From positions 1 through 64,000 of the forward strand of contig NZ_MLGE02000002.1 of the NCBI RefSeq assembly GCF_001792775.2: a DNA stretch of 64,000 nucleotides, written 5' to 3'. Source of the DNA: Staphylococcus pseudintermedius (GTDB lineage: Bacteria; Bacillota; Bacilli; Staphylococcales; Staphylococcaceae). Numbering within the stretch: position 1 is the stretch's first letter; each line of letters opens with the position of its first letter. Both the position numbers and the translations under genes were made by a program. A model generated the notes under the pieces. That model was not told the DNA's origin. It saw only the letters and a list, made by a program, of their open reading frames with translations, and ran no database searches. Below, piece by piece: positions 1-10,628 of the stretch.

Positions 1-131
1 GTGCGAGTGTTTGCGTCCGACTTCCTTCAGATTCCACTTCGCAATGGACACCCTTGTCTTTCGCTAACAGTTCCTACTACCAAGCCTGTAACGGACTTTC
101 ACCGTCAAGATGTTACCCATGCCGGGCGCAC
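1..131 (-). mobile_element. Group II intron (class IIC), 5' end, partial
   Basis: Read on the minus strand, this segment starts with GTGCGCCCGGCATGGGT and continues with blocks typical of domain I of bacterial class C introns: GTTAGCGAAAGACAAGGGTG, then GGAATCTGAAGGAAG and a GGACGCAAAC-like stretch. From memory these align with the start of the Oceanobacillus iheyensis IIC intron. The intron begins at position 131 and runs off the window at position 1, so the catalytic domains and any reverse transcriptase would lie outside. The insertion point is just after a rho-independent terminator (134-173), the preferred target of class IIC introns. The open frame across 1-252 on the plus strand is antisense to this and is not a gene. 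Confidence 0.85.
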
Positions 132-133
132 TG

Positions 134-173
134 AAAAAAAGCGAGGGGTCATGGTGACATATCCCTCGCTTTT
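134..173 (-). terminator. Rho-independent terminator downstream of the UPF0344 gene
   Basis: On the minus strand a GCGAGGG / CCCTCGC stem, extended by A-T pairs, is followed by seven T residues and then by the first base of the group II intron. It lies about 60 bases behind the stop of the UPF0344 gene and probably ends that transcript. It also appears to be the target of the intron. Confidence 0.85.
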
Positions 174-232
174 CACGTCTTGTATGACTAACTATACGCT
201 CATGAATGACTCCCAATTTAAACTTGCGTTCC

Positions 233-622
233 CTAATGAAATAAGCCTGTAATCGGGCCCCACGGTAAAATAGCGCCTAAAATAATGGTCACAATAGCCA
301 CAATAAAAGTAGCAATGAATAGACCTCGACTTGGCGCTTTTTTCTTCTTACGCGTTAAAGTCACTTCAATTAAACTAATAACAGCTATACCTCCAACCAT
401 TTTCAAAGTCATCAACATATGACTCACACCCGGAGCTGAAAATGCTTTGATTGCTAGCCAAAAGCCTGTAATTAAAACGAGAAGCATAAATAATCGTGTC
501 GCCATGTGGAGTGACTTAAATAATAGCGTCGGGCCTTGCTTATTTGAATAATTTTCATACGACGCATAAAATAAAATCAAAAGAACAATCCAACTGACAA
601 TATGCACGTTGATTAAAAACAT
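233..622 (-). CDS. UPF0344 (YisL-like) membrane protein
   Basis: A 129-residue hydrophobic protein with four predicted membrane segments (about residues 5-22, 38-60, 68-85 and 100-120) and a basic RKKKK loop before the last one. It matches my recollection of the UPF0344/YisL family, small integral membrane proteins of Bacillales with no established function. The family is commonly near addBA and the FAH-family gene in staphylococci, as here. The start ATG at 622 is preceded by a clear AAGGAGGTGACC Shine-Dalgarno. A terminator follows the stop. No catalytic motif is visible. Confidence 0.88.
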   Translation of the reverse strand: MFLINVHIVSWIVLLILFYASYENYSNKQGPTLLFKSLHMATRLFMLLVLITGFWLAIKAFSAPGVSHMLMTLKMVGGIAVISLIEVTLTRKKKKAPSRGLFIATFIVAIVTIILGAILPWGPITGLFH

Positions 623-766
623 GTTCGGTCACCTCCTTATGTTGCGTATCTTTTCAATCATAACATAATATAGCCTTCTACACATTTTAATTACCTAATT
701 ATTGTTATTCCAAACACTTATAAAAATAATCAAAGCAAACAGCAACATTTTTATAACATGCACTGA

Positions 767-885
767 AGAGGATGAGACACAAAAATTTTCGATGCTTTTG
801 ATGTCATATTTGTGTTAAACTTGCCCCCTATGTTTTGTGGTTCTTAATTGCCATCATAGCTTCGCTGTCCAAGGGGTGTATTCGG
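767..885 (+). repeat. Dispersed intergenic repeat, copy R1
   Basis: This starts with gatgagacacaaaaattttc and continues through the cttgcccccta and gccatcatagcttcg blocks. The same blocks, with substitutions, are found at 40944-41440 in the same orientation and near 32550-32670 in inverse orientation. It lies between the UPF0344 gene and the terminator of the FAH-family gene. No open frame or transposase is visible. R1 appears to be only the left part of the longer element seen at 40944-41440. Confidence 0.7.
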
Positions 886-914
886 CAATTTAAAAACACT
901 CTCTTCGCCATCAA

Positions 915-949
915 TAAAAAAGCACCAAGCGCAAAATCACTTGATGCTT
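915..949 (-). terminator. Terminator of the FAH-family gene
   Basis: On the minus strand AGCATCAAG pairs with CTTGGTGCT (with G-T pairs) around a ten-base loop and is followed by TTTTTTA. It starts about ten bases behind the stop codon at 958. Confidence 0.85.
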
Positions 950-957
950 ATTTCATA

Positions 958-1863
958 TTAATCTTTCGCAATAAAGTTTGTTAACGTTCCAATATTATCA
1001 ATCGTGACTTTCACTTCATCACCAGGTTGTAGAAACTTCGGCGGATTCATACCCGCACCGACGCCTGCTGGAGTACCTGTCGCAATAATGTCTCCTGGGT
1101 GTAACGCCACATATTTTGAAATTTCTTCAATTAACTCATCAATTTTCAAAATCATTTGTGACGTATTCCCATCTTGACGAATTTCATTGTTTACTTTTGT
1201 CACGATATTTACGTTTTCAGGTGTAGGAAGTTCATCTTTTGTCACGATGTATGGCCCCATTGGGCAACCCCCTGTTAAACTTTTAGACAAGAATGCTTGG
1301 TCATGTGCTTTTTGTGCATTACGGTCTGTGATGTCATTAATGATGGTATAACCATATACATAATCCAACGCTAAACCTTTTGGAATTTTTTCGCCTGATT
1401 TACCGATTACGACACCCAGCTCGCCTTCATAATCTAAAGCGTCTGTAATGTCTTGGTGGTTCGGAATCGTACTTTCATCACCTGTTAATGACGAAGCTGC
1501 TTTCGTAAATACATATAAACGATCCACTTCATGCTTTAACTCTTCAGCATGTGCTTGATAGTTACGGCCAAATGCAATGACGTTATTCGTAGGTGTTACT
1601 GGTGGTAAAAATTCGATATCCTCAAATTTCACTTTATACGCATCGCCGTTACCACTGTTTTCTGCAGCAACAACTGCTTTACGTACTTGCTCTTGAAAGT
1701 CTAAAGTTTGGTTTTGTTGTAATCCTTCGAGCAATGTTTTGGGATGGAAATCACCTTCTCCAAAGTTTGCAAAGACTTGTTTTAAATCCCAAGCCGCTTC
1801 TTCTCTTTTTACCTTCACTCCATATGAAGTTTCACCTTTATATTTGAATGATAGGAATTTCAT
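958..1863 (-). CDS. Fumarylacetoacetate hydrolase (FAH) family protein, YisK-like
   Basis: A 301-residue cytosolic enzyme of the FAH superfamily. The N-terminal 90 or so residues form the lid-type domain and the rest the FAH beta-roll. The metal ligands expected for the family are visible as E146 and E148 ([12 protein letters not shown]) and D177 (TIINDITD), and the [13 protein letters not shown] motif lies near residue 260. Family members hydrolyse or decarboxylate C-C bonds in beta-keto or dioic acids; the Bacillus homologue YisK has been reported to act on oxaloacetate. The exact substrate here is unknown. The gene stands alone between the AddAB genes and the UPF0344 gene, with its own terminator. 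The ATG is preceded by a TAGGAGC Shine-Dalgarno. Confidence 0.88.
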   Translation of the reverse strand: MKFLSFKYKGETSYGVKVKREEAAWDLKQVFANFGEGDFHPKTLLEGLQQNQTLDFQEQVRKAVVAAENSGNGDAYKVKFEDIEFLPPVTPTNNVIAFGRNYQAHAEELKHEVDRLYVFTKAASSLTGDESTIPNHQDITDALDYEGELGVVIGKSGEKIPKGLALDYVYGYTIINDITDRNAQKAHDQAFLSKSLTGGCPMGPYIVTKDELPTPENVNIVTKVNNEIRQDGNTSQMILKIDELIEEISKYVALHPGDIIATGTPAGVGAGMNPPKFLQPGDEVKVTIDNIGTLTNFIAKD

Positions 1864-1945
1864 TCATAATCAGCTCCTAACGTATATCTTAGTCATATTA
1901 TAACGAATATTTTGGACAAATCACAAATTTTTAAAGTAAAGCCGC

Positions 1946-4900
1946 TTAAATCTCGAGTTCGCCATATTTAAAGAAGTATAAATAGCCGTTTACTGGGCAT
2001 TTTAAAATGGTTTCTAATGCACGTTGATAATATTGCATTTGAACACGATATTTCTCCTTCAATTGTCTTTCCAACGCTTCATCGGACATCCCTTTACGAC
2101 GAATGAGTGCATCGGTTTTATAGTCCAAGAAGTAATAATGGCCATTTTCTTTAAAGACCAAGTCAATCATCCCTTGAATAATAGAGGCATCTGTCGTATC
2201 TGGTGTATGTTCGACTTGATGTTGATTCACGACAAATGGCAATTCTGTATACACTTCGTCACTTCTCGCAATACGGTCATACAAATCACTTTGAATGAAA
2301 CGTTTAATTTCTTCAATCACAATCACATTGACATCATGTGCGCGAATGATTGAACGTTCGACCAATGATTCAATGTAGTCATTTAATGCTTGATCTGTTA
2401 ATCCGGCTTCTTTAAATGGCAGATGTTGCATAACCGTATGCATCAATGTTCCTACTTCTGCTGCAGTATGTTGTTGTTCTTGTAAAAACTGCGGCCGCTC
2501 ATACGTGGCCACGCCTAAACGATATTGTCGGACACGCTCATAGTTCGTATCGGCTTGTTCTGTATCGAGTTGACGTTTAAGCTCTGAAACAGATTGCTTT
2601 GAAACTTGTTGTACAGCTTGTTGATACGGATAAACATACAACAATTGTTGCATCACACGTTGCGCAAGTTCATCATCTAACGGGGTCGCTGCAAGTCTCG
2701 CCTCTAACGCTTCAATCGCGTGACCTTGATATGTCGCCAAATCTTGTTCTGTTGGTAACACGTCACCTGCATCAATATGTTGTAACTGAAGCCGCGGCTT
2801 GACAGCTGCATCCAAAGTCTCAACATCCACTTCAAAACGTTGATGGCGCTGAATATTCGTATTCTGATGTTTACTCAAAATACTGTATATCAGCTGAAAC
2901 GGGTTTTTCGCATTAAATCGGTCAATGGCTGCTAATTTTTCATCAGTGATTGTAGCGGCTGCCATCATCTCGAGTGCATCTGCTTTTTTGGACGTCCCAA
3001 TTAAGTAGAGTTGTTCTTTCGCACGTGTTAAGGCAACATACATCAAGCGCATTTCTTCAGAGATTAACTCTTTTTGATTGATCAGATCGATACTCATAGA
3101 AATAAGCGATGGATAAAACAATCCTTGTGCTTCATCGTAATATTGTAAACCGAGACCTGCATGTTGATTCAGTACAACAGGTTTTCCTAAATCATTTTTA
3201 TTAAAGTCGCGCGTTAACCCTGAATAAATGACAAATGGAAATTCAAGACCTTTACTACTATGAATCGTCATCATACGTACGACATTATCATTTGGACCAA
3301 TAACATTTTCTTCACCAAAATCTTTGCCTCGTTCAATCATTTGGTCGATAAAACGAATGAATTGAAATAAACCGCGAAAACTAGAATTTTCAAAATCGAC
3401 AGCTTTATTAAACAACCCATGTAAATTCGCACGACGGCCACGCCCACCTACAAGTGCACTAAAATATTGAATGATGTAATGATCATTAAACAGTTTATCG
3501 ATGAGTTGGTATACTGGATGACGTTGGCTGTAGTCTTGGTAGCGTGCTAAATCATTTAAAAACGGCTTTAACTTTGCCACAATTGCAGGATCCGCCGCTT
3601 CATCATCCATGTAATGTTGAATGGATTGATAAAAATAGTTATCTTGCGGTGATACAATACGAATCTTAGCCAGTTCATCTTCTGTAAATTGATAAATGAC
3701 CGAACGCATTAAACCGACTAAATAAATATCTTGTAGCGGATTATCAATCGTACGTAAAAACGACAACATTAAGCGGATTTCTGTTTGTTCAAAATAACCT
3801 TGCTTACTATTCACAAATAGCGGAATATCCTGATCTTTAAACGCTTGTTGAATAAGTCTTACATTGCTGTAACTTCTTTCAAGGATGACGATATCTTTAT
3901 ATTGTGCTGGACGATACGCACCTGTTTTCGGATCATATACTTTTTGGGTTTCTAAAATCGTCTGTACTTGTTGCGCAATAAAATACGCCTCTTGCTCACT
4001 CGCGGTCATCTCTCGGTCTTTATCGACCATGAGGACATTAAACTGCACAGGGATATCGACCTCATCATACGGCGCACCATAATAAAGTTTTGCAGCTGCA
4101 TCGTAGTCAATTTCGCCCACTTCAGCATCCATCATATGATCAAACAAATAGTTCGTCGTTGAGAGCACTTCTTTACGAGAACGGAAATTTTGCGATAAAT
4201 CAATGCGCCAACCACTTGACTGGTCTGGTTGGTTAAAACGTTGATATTTTTCGATAAACAGACTCGGATCCGCTTGTCTAAATTTATAAATAGACTGTTT
4301 CACGTCGCCCACCATAAATAAATTACCGTTCGATTCGTCCCCTCGTTTAATGCTGCCAATAATACTTTCTTGTACACGGTTCGTATCTTGATATTCGTCG
4401 ACTAATATTTCTTCAAAACGTTCACGATATAACGCCGCAATTTCGGACGGCTCGCCTTGTTCATCTCTTAAAATTTGTAGCGCAAAATGTTCATAATCTG
4501 AAAAGTCCAAAATGTTGCGTGCTCGTTTCGCACGACTGAATGCATGAATAACATCTTCAGTTAAAGTGGCCAAATATTTCACACGCGGCGCTAAGTGTTG
4601 CAATTCCTCAAGCAGTGTCTCATCATCACGTCCAACGAATGTAGATTTTACTGCATTAAGATTGTTTTTAAATTGCTCATAATGCGCTTTAAAGTTTTCA
4701 TAAGCCGCATCAAGCATCGGATCTTCTTTTACAGCTTTCGGTTTAGGTGGGATGCGGCCAAGTTGATAAGTCGCCAATGCTGTTTTGTCGATAAACTGTT
4801 CACTTAATAGTCGGCGCAAAAATTGGCGGTGACCCTCAATAAAATCAATGTGCTTAGGAAAATCCCCTACTAATTCGAATTGATGATACGCTTCTTCTAT

Positions 4901-5590
4901 TGCATTTTGTGCTGCTTGTAAATACAACTGGACATACTTGTTTAAAATATCTAAATAATGCTGCTGCAAATGACGCTCCAAATAAGGTTGATCTAACGCA
5001 TGTAACCAACCAATTGGATCCGGGTTTGCGATACTGAAATCATATAAATTTTTAACCATTAAACGTAATGCGGCATCATCTCTATCCGTCGAAATGTGCT
5101 CAGTCAACGTCACAAATGTTGGAGCCAAACGGTCGTAATGCTTTTCAAACACGTCATCAATCACTTCTTCAAGCAATAGGACATTTTCAACTTCACTCGC
5201 AGTTCTAAAATTAGGATCAATGTCCAACACGTCGTAATGCTGCTGAATGAGACGTAAACAAAAGCTATGCAACGTTGAAATTTGTGCTTGATGAATTTTT
5301 GTACGTTGATTTTTTAAATGTTGATTGGAAGGATCTTCAATAGCGGCTTGTTGGATACGCGCTTCGACACGATGTTTCATTTCGCGTGCACTCAAGTTTG
5401 TAAACGTCACAACGAGTAAACGGTCAACATCAATGCCATCACGTAAAATGCGCTGAATAATACGTTCAACGAGGACTGCTGTTTTACCAGAACCCGCCGC
5501 TGCTGCTACAAGTACATCTTGACCTTTTGCGTATATACTTTCCCACTGTGCATCGGTCCACTGTACATGTTCCGGTTTTGTTGGAATCAT
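1946..5590 (-). CDS. addA: ATP-dependent helicase/nuclease subunit A (AddA/RexA)
   Basis: A 1214-residue UvrD-type helicase with a C-terminal RecB-like nuclease. Walker A is AAAGSGKT at residues 30-37, the helicase motif VDEYQDTN lies near residue 400, and [17 protein letters not shown] and [11 protein letters not shown] follow in the usual order. The nuclease motif GMIDLVF...LDYKTD near the C-terminus marks the active site. With AddB it processes double-strand ends for recombinational repair and, in this group, recognises a Chi-like site. The ATG overlaps the addB stop by four bases (ATGA), so the two are translationally coupled. Length is as expected for staphylococci. No clear terminator is seen in the 82 bases to the next gene. 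Confidence 0.97.
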   Translation of the reverse strand: MIPTKPEHVQWTDAQWESIYAKGQDVLVAAAAGSGKTAVLVERIIQRILRDGIDVDRLLVVTFTNLSAREMKHRVEARIQQAAIEDPSNQHLKNQRTKIHQAQISTLHSFCLRLIQQHYDVLDIDPNFRTASEVENVLLLEEVIDDVFEKHYDRLAPTFVTLTEHISTDRDDAALRLMVKNLYDFSIANPDPIGWLHALDQPYLERHLQQHYLDILNKYVQLYLQAAQNAIEEAYHQFELVGDFPKHIDFIEGHRQFLRRLLSEQFIDKTALATYQLGRIPPKPKAVKEDPMLDAAYENFKAHYEQFKNNLNAVKSTFVGRDDETLLEELQHLAPRVKYLATLTEDVIHAFSRAKRARNILDFSDYEHFALQILRDEQGEPSEIAALYRERFEEILVDEYQDTNRVQESIIGSIKRGDESNGNLFMVGDVKQSIYKFRQADPSLFIEKYQRFNQPDQSSGWRIDLSQNFRSRKEVLSTTNYLFDHMMDAEVGEIDYDAAAKLYYGAPYDEVDIPVQFNVLMVDKDREMTASEQEAYFIAQQVQTILETQKVYDPKTGAYRPAQYKDIVILERSYSNVRLIQQAFKDQDIPLFVNSKQGYFEQTEIRLMLSFLRTIDNPLQDIYLVGLMRSVIYQFTEDELAKIRIVSPQDNYFYQSIQHYMDDEAADPAIVAKLKPFLNDLARYQDYSQRHPVYQLIDKLFNDHYIIQYFSALVGGRGRRANLHGLFNKAVDFENSSFRGLFQFIRFIDQMIERGKDFGEENVIGPNDNVVRMMTIHSSKGLEFPFVIYSGLTRDFNKNDLGKPVVLNQHAGLGLQYYDEAQGLFYPSLISMSIDLINQKELISEEMRLMYVALTRAKEQLYLIGTSKKADALEMMAAATITDEKLAAIDRFNAKNPFQLIYSILSKHQNTNIQRHQRFEVDVETLDAAVKPRLQLQHIDAGDVLPTEQDLATYQGHAIEALEARLAATPLDDELAQRVMQQLLYVYPYQQAVQQVSKQSVSELKRQLDTEQADTNYERVRQYRLGVATYERPQFLQEQQHTAAEVGTLMHTVMQHLPFKEAGLTDQALNDYIESLVERSIIRAHDVNVIVIEEIKRFIQSDLYDRIARSDEVYTELPFVVNQHQVEHTPDTTDASIIQGMIDLVFKENGHYYFLDYKTDALIRRKGMSDEALERQLKEKYRVQMQYYQRALETILKCPVNGYLYFFKYGELEI

Positions 5591-8500
5591 ACTTCATCCT
5601 CCTCTTCTTCTGCCGCAAGTATTTCAAGGGGATTGATTTTTTCATCCACTCGACGATATTTCGGACTATCAATCATACTATCTACGTGACAAACGGCTTG
5701 ATATTGACAATATTGGCATGGTAAATGATTGCGGTATTGCATTGGCGCGACTTCGTTATGCCCATCCATAATACGACTTGCGATATCCACAAAGTTTTGC
5801 TTATTATGTTGGATCAGTTTATAAATGGTTGCTTCATCCGCCACTTTACTCGTCGCATTCAAACTGCCATCTTTTTTCATACCGAGTGGCACGATGTCGG
5901 ATTTGAAGCCCGCTGTCAATCGTTCATCATACGCTTCTAATACATCTACATCATTGTTAAGCAATCCTTGTAATTGATACGACTTCAAGAAGGCTTCATC
6001 TAACTTGGCCGCTTCGATATCATTCCACGCACGCTTTTCGTCTCTAAACTGGTGCACGTACATGTATAAAAAGCCACCTGGTTTTACTTCTTCCACTAAA
6101 CCTAAACGTTCTTTGTTTTGAAGCGCGATATCCATATAGGTCATCATTTGCATTTGCAAGCCGTAATACACTTTCACTAAATCGAGTGATGCGCTTGAAG
6201 AGGATGATTTGTAATCAATAATATTGACGAAACTTTTATTCTCCTTTTGATACGTATCGATTCGGTCAATTTGGCCACGAATATAAATCGGCATGCCTTG
6301 TGATGTATACAACGTTTCTGCTTTTAGTTCTGATGCATCTTTCGGTGATTTACGGAACGACTTTTCAAATGCGATAGGCTTAAATTGTGAATGCGACGTT
6401 TGGTATTTCATTGCATATAAAGTGGCTTGAACTATTGCACCGATGCGCTGTGATAAATAACGATAATACGACGTCGAGTTTAACAAATTAAATTGTACAT
6501 GTGGTAACAATGTTTCTAATGCGTCGTTCGTCAATTGCGCAATTTGAAGCTCTGTGAGTTGATTAAAACGTCCTTCAACCTTTTCGGCGATATATTTTAA
6601 AACATCATGAAAAATTGTCCCTAAGTCAAAGTTTTGAAGTTGATATTTCGTCCGTTCATTGAGCCTCAAACCGTGTGACGTATAATGTTTAAATGGACAA
6701 TTTTGGTACCCTTCAAAACGGGACACACTCGCATGAATCGCCTTACCATAAAGCTGTGTCGTCAACTCTCCATCCAATTGTACGGTATCGTTATTGTATG
6801 TGAGCGCTGATTTCAAATGTGTCAGCCCGTCATTGAGTTGTGGGTACTGTGCCATCACTGCATAAGTCGTAAACCAAGTATCCGAAATCAATCCTTCATC
6901 TAACCATGTTTTAAATGCTTCAAATAGATGCACTTTCGTTTGGTGTGGGTGTTCTATAAGTGATAACGTGTCACGTGCGTGTTGGTGTGTCAATTGGATG
7001 ATATCTAAGTTGCGGAACATTTGACGGACATCATTTAAAAACGGACTTTTTTCTCGTTCTGCACCGCTCGCATCCATCAAACTGTATGAGAACGTCACTG
7101 TTTCTGTCGCACGTGTCATCGCAAAATAACAGACGAATGCTTCATCCATTTGTAAAATATCTGAGGTCGGGCTCAACTGCACACCGGCAAAGGTTTCAAA
7201 CGCTTTCTTTTCATTATCTGAAATCAAACCAGAGCCGTTAATTGCTTGGGGCATCACGCCGTCGTTCATCCCGATCATATAAACGTGCTTTTTATTATCC
7301 ACTTTCGCTAAATCCATTGTCCCAATTGTCACTTGATCTAACGTTTGTGGAATCATTGAAAATTCGAGTTCGTTCAAACCGACATCTAACACTTCTAAAA
7401 AGCGCGTTAACGTCATATCACGGTCACCAAACACGGTAACGACATCATCCAACACGCGAATCAACCCGTTCCATATTTGGTCAATTTCTTCCGCTGCTTC
7501 ATGTTGACCTTGCTCATCTAACATATCCCGTTGCGTCATTAACTGATTGGGCAGTTCAAAACCTTCCATCGCTTCATAAAAATACGTCGCAAAAGCTTTG
7601 GCATTTGAACCTTGTGCTAATTTTTCTTCAAAATTCAACAATTGATTAAAGACTTTCGTTTTTAAATCGATCACACGTTCAAATGTAGCAGCCTCTTCTT
7701 CCGTCAGCGGATCATTCGGTCGGATACCCATTTTACGGAATTGATTCAGTTCAAAATATTGTGGATCGAGCCAGCGTTTGCCATAAATCCCTCGTTCTAT
7801 CGCAAAATTTTCTAATAAATGGACTAAATACGCACTGTCAGGCATCACTTGGGTTAAGACATTCGTTTTCAACAAGCGCATCAACGGTTCAAACTGCCAT
7901 TCTGTTTGTAACACTTCGATTAGTGCACGCAACATTTCCATAATCGGATGATGCGTCATCGACTTTTTGACATCAATATTGTACGGAATATCATATTGTG
8001 GCAAAATCGCATCTAACAAATAGACATACGACGGATCACGATACAATATTGCAATATCTTGATAACGGTACTGTTTTTCACGCACATCTCTTAAAATCGT
8101 ACGTGCCACTTCATTAACTTCTTCACGTGTCGTCGGTGCTTCTAATATGCGAATACCTTCGTCTGCTGTGTGATGACTTTCAGGTTGTAATGCGTCAAAC
8201 TGCTGTTCTAACACGGTTAATGATGGTGCTTTGAATCGGTGCTGCGTATGAAAATACAAGCGTTCGAGTGGCTGACCGACACGGTGAGCCATCTCTTCAA
8301 AATGACGCAACGACTCAGATGGCTTACGGAACATGCTTAATGCATCTTGATCGCCGTTTGTCGTTAATGCTAACGTCACAGATTTCACATGCTTCACTAA
8401 AGCTTCGATCAGTTGATATTCTTGAGTAGAAAAGTTATGAAACCCATCTATGTATATTTCTGCTTGTTTGAGCCACTTCGACTGTGGAATAAGCGTGACA

Positions 8501-9051
8501 AGTCGATCCATCATCGCTTCCGCTGTAATATATTCCGAAGACATACGTGCTTGCAGTTTTTCATAAATCAACCCAATGTCATGTAGCTTATGTCGGGTGC
8601 GCGGTTCAAGGTGCGCATCGGTAGCCATGTCCGAAACCATCTCAGGCGTCACAGCATACTTTTCAAAGTCTTGAATTTGTTCACGCACTTTTGTACTAAA
8701 TCCCATATAACCTACTTGTGAGCGATACAACTTCAACTCTGTTTGTACTTCTTGTAAAATATCGTAAATCATCATTTCAATGGCAATCGACGACAAACGT
8801 TTTTCATGCACCCCGCCTACTTCTTGAAAAATACGATGACCTAGTCGTTCAAAGTGCAACACTTCAGTACGTACACTCCCTAACAATTCGGTGTCTTTGA
8901 CGAATACTTGTTCATACAAATACGTCCCTTGCATCGGTGTGATGATAATGATGGGATGCCCTATCGGTTGTGCTTTCATTTTGTCTTTAATTTCTGCTAA
9001 CATCTGTGTGCTCTTGCCCGTTCCAGCACGACCTAAAAATGTTCGAAACAT
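5587..9051 (-). CDS. addB: ATP-dependent helicase/nuclease subunit B (AddB/RexB)
   Basis: A 1154-residue partner of AddA. The N-terminal Walker [10 protein letters not shown] lies at residues 7-15. The C-terminal nuclease has IIDYKSSS near residue 950, and the four cysteines of the AddB iron-sulfur cluster are recognisable as CPFKHY and C-x2-C-x5-C ([11 protein letters not shown]). I start the gene at the ATG at 9051, not the upstream one at 9075. AGGGGGGA lies directly in front of 9051, and the resulting N-terminus [15 protein letters not shown] matches staphylococcal AddB. It is the first gene of the addBA operon. The 5' neighbour spsB ends at its own terminator. Confidence 0.96.
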   Translation of the reverse strand: MFRTFLGRAGTGKSTQMLAEIKDKMKAQPIGHPIIIITPMQGTYLYEQVFVKDTELLGSVRTEVLHFERLGHRIFQEVGGVHEKRLSSIAIEMMIYDILQEVQTELKLYRSQVGYMGFSTKVREQIQDFEKYAVTPEMVSDMATDAHLEPRTRHKLHDIGLIYEKLQARMSSEYITAEAMMDRLVTLIPQSKWLKQAEIYIDGFHNFSTQEYQLIEALVKHVKSVTLALTTNGDQDALSMFRKPSESLRHFEEMAHRVGQPLERLYFHTQHRFKAPSLTVLEQQFDALQPESHHTADEGIRILEAPTTREEVNEVARTILRDVREKQYRYQDIAILYRDPSYVYLLDAILPQYDIPYNIDVKKSMTHHPIMEMLRALIEVLQTEWQFEPLMRLLKTNVLTQVMPDSAYLVHLLENFAIERGIYGKRWLDPQYFELNQFRKMGIRPNDPLTEEEAATFERVIDLKTKVFNQLLNFEEKLAQGSNAKAFATYFYEAMEGFELPNQLMTQRDMLDEQGQHEAAEEIDQIWNGLIRVLDDVVTVFGDRDMTLTRFLEVLDVGLNELEFSMIPQTLDQVTIGTMDLAKVDNKKHVYMIGMNDGVMPQAINGSGLISDNEKKAFETFAGVQLSPTSDILQMDEAFVCYFAMTRATETVTFSYSLMDASGAEREKSPFLNDVRQMFRNLDIIQLTHQHARDTLSLIEHPHQTKVHLFEAFKTWLDEGLISDTWFTTYAVMAQYPQLNDGLTHLKSALTYNNDTVQLDGELTTQLYGKAIHASVSRFEGYQNCPFKHYTSHGLRLNERTKYQLQNFDLGTIFHDVLKYIAEKVEGRFNQLTELQIAQLTNDALETLLPHVQFNLLNSTSYYRYLSQRIGAIVQATLYAMKYQTSHSQFKPIAFEKSFRKSPKDASELKAETLYTSQGMPIYIRGQIDRIDTYQKENKSFVNIIDYKSSSSSASLDLVKVYYGLQMQMMTYMDIALQNKERLGLVEEVKPGGFLYMYVHQFRDEKRAWNDIEAAKLDEAFLKSYQLQGLLNNDVDVLEAYDERLTAGFKSDIVPLGMKKDGSLNATSKVADEATIYKLIQHNKQNFVDIASRIMDGHNEVAPMQYRNHLPCQYCQYQAVCHVDSMIDSPKYRRVDEKINPLEILAAEEEEDEV

Positions 9052-9168
9052 CGAATCCCCCCTATCTTTCTTCAATACGAATCGGCATTCATTATTTAAA
9101 GTTTATTATAGCATTAACCCCACTTGATACTCTATGAAAGTCGGTCGCTTGTTGGATCTTTTTGACAC

Positions 9169-9203
9169 AGAAAAAGCCGGGAAAACGTCATCGTCTCCCA
9201 GCC
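9169..9203 (-). terminator. Terminator of the spsAB operon
   Basis: On the minus strand GGCTGGGA and TTCCCGGCT form a stem around a GACGATGACGT loop, followed by TTTTTCTG. It lies about 70 bases behind the spsB stop and upstream of addB. Confidence 0.75.
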
Positions 9204-9269
9204 TCTGGTTAGTTTTTTGATTATCGAATCACTCCATGATGTCTGTTCATCATGCGCGATCATTGATGA

Positions 9270-9848
9270 TTACTCTTGTGTATCTGTATGATCTGGATTG
9301 AAGTTGATTTTAAATTCACTCAATGGCCAGAATCTAAATGCAACTTTCCCTACGATTTGATCTTTATCGATAAGACCAAAAGCACGGCTATCTTTACTCA
9401 CTTCGCGGTTGTCACCTAACACGAGATATTTATCTTTCGGAATTTGTTTCTGACCGTTGCTACCTGGCAAGTCTTTAGAATCAAATGAACCCGTAATTTG
9501 TTCATATGTTTTATGTTTAAGGTTATAATCTAAATATGGTTCATCTACTTTTTTACCATTTAAGTACAGTTGGTCATTTTTATAAACGACATGATCACCC
9601 GGTTTACCGATAATACGTTTTACATAGTCATTCGTTTCATCTGCATGAAAGACGATGACATTACCATTATCTAAATGACCTAAAGTTTTCCCTATTTTGT
9701 TAACGATAACTCTTTCTCCATCTTTTAATGTAGGGTCCATAGAATCACCTTTAATGTTATAGGGTTTAATGACAAATGCATACAATAGACCTACAATCAA
9801 TAAGGCTAATCCTATAGACAGCAACCATTCCATTGTCTCTTTTTTCAC
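9270..9848 (-). CDS. spsB: Type I signal peptidase SpsB
   Basis: A 192-residue membrane-anchored leader peptidase that removes signal peptides from exported proteins. One N-terminal membrane segment (about residues 8-28) is followed by an extracellular catalytic domain. The catalytic dyad is intact: S36 in GDSMDPT and K77 in DYVKRIIGKPGD, the same numbering as in S. aureus SpsB as I remember it. Box E (GDNREVSKDSR) is also present. It lies 18 bases behind the inactive paralogue spsA in an operon. Expected to be essential. Confidence 0.97.
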   Translation of the reverse strand: MKKETMEWLLSIGLALLIVGLLYAFVIKPYNIKGDSMDPTLKDGERVIVNKIGKTLGHLDNGNVIVFHADETNDYVKRIIGKPGDHVVYKNDQLYLNGKKVDEPYLDYNLKHKTYEQITGSFDSKDLPGSNGQKQIPKDKYLVLGDNREVSKDSRAFGLIDKDQIVGKVAFRFWPLSEFKINFNPDHTDTQE

Positions 9849-9866
9849 AGTTTTACACCTCTTATT

Positions 9867-10385
9867 TTAAAAATGAGTCGTTATTCTATCAAAAGGATAA
9901 TAACGTATCCATAACTTACCTTCAATAGTTGATTTCCTAATGAGACCAAAATTTCGAGAATCGACGTCATCATCACGACGATCGTTTAATATTAAATACG
10001 AGTTTGGCGGTATGATATCACTTTCTGAATTCGGCAGTGATTTCAGTGACCATGACTGCTGATCTTGTTGATTCACATACGATTCAGTCACAGGGATATG
10101 GTCCAAATACAATTGGCCTTTTTGAAATTCAACTGATTGACCTGGTTCTCCAATCACGCGTCCAACACGATATTGACCTTCCGCATAGTAGACAACGATA
10201 TCTTGATGATGAATCCCATTGTAGCGTGGTGCGATTTTATTCACTAACAGCCGATCATGGGGTTGCAGTGTTGTATCCATATTTTGATGTTTTACTTCAT
10301 ATGGGATTACAACAAACAAAACGAGGACGGCTAAAACGACCAATGCGCTGATTAGAGCGAATGTCATCTTTATCAGAAACTTCAA
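9867..10385 (-). CDS. spsA: Inactive type I signal peptidase homologue SpsA
   Basis: A 172-residue paralogue of SpsB with one N-terminal membrane segment and the S26 peptidase fold. Both catalytic residues are replaced: the position of the SpsB serine reads KHQNMDTTL (Asn), and the position of the SpsB lysine reads YRVGRVIGEPGQ (Gly). The box E counterpart NDRRDDDVDSRNFG is kept, so the fold is probably preserved. S. aureus SpsA is likewise considered catalytically dead. The start is a TTG at 10385, with GGGAGTG six bases upstream. A non-catalytic role beside SpsB is inferred from conservation of the pair; its nature is unknown. Confidence 0.92.
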   Translation of the reverse strand: MKFLIKMTFALISALVVLAVLVLFVVIPYEVKHQNMDTTLQPHDRLLVNKIAPRYNGIHHQDIVVYYAEGQYRVGRVIGEPGQSVEFQKGQLYLDHIPVTESYVNQQDQQSWSLKSLPNSESDIIPPNSYLILNDRRDDDVDSRNFGLIRKSTIEGKLWIRYYPFDRITTHF

Positions 10386-10562
10386 TTTTGCACTCCCAAT
10401 CCTATCAATTTCATCATAACAAATTTTATCTTATCATAATTTCTCTTAAAACGTTAACTTTTACATTTGAATCATAAATCTCTGCACGCATTGAAACAAA
10501 ATAATTTTGATGTCTCAATCCCTGAACAAAAAGCAATAGGGCACTGAGTCAACGTACGCAAT

Positions 10563-10595
10563 AAAAAAGACTGACAAGACGTATGCTCATCAGCC
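10563..10595 (-). terminator. Terminator of pgi
   Basis: On the minus strand GGCTGATGAG pairs with CTTGTCAGTC, including several G-T pairs, and is followed by TTTTTTAT. It starts about 35 bases behind the pgi stop. Confidence 0.8.
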
Positions 10596-10628
10596 CTTTT
10601 TTATATTCTATTCAACAGCCCTATTGGA

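Noticed and set aside
1..252. 83-codon ORF on the plus strand at the window start
   Set aside because: It is antisense to the conserved 5' domain of a group II intron and reads through the terminator at 134-173; not protein-like.
1593..1847. Plus-strand ORF inside the FAH-family gene
   Set aside because: Shadow of a conserved minus-strand gene; no Shine-Dalgarno. The same holds for the many short ORFs opposite addA, addB, gudB, rocA, suf and met genes.
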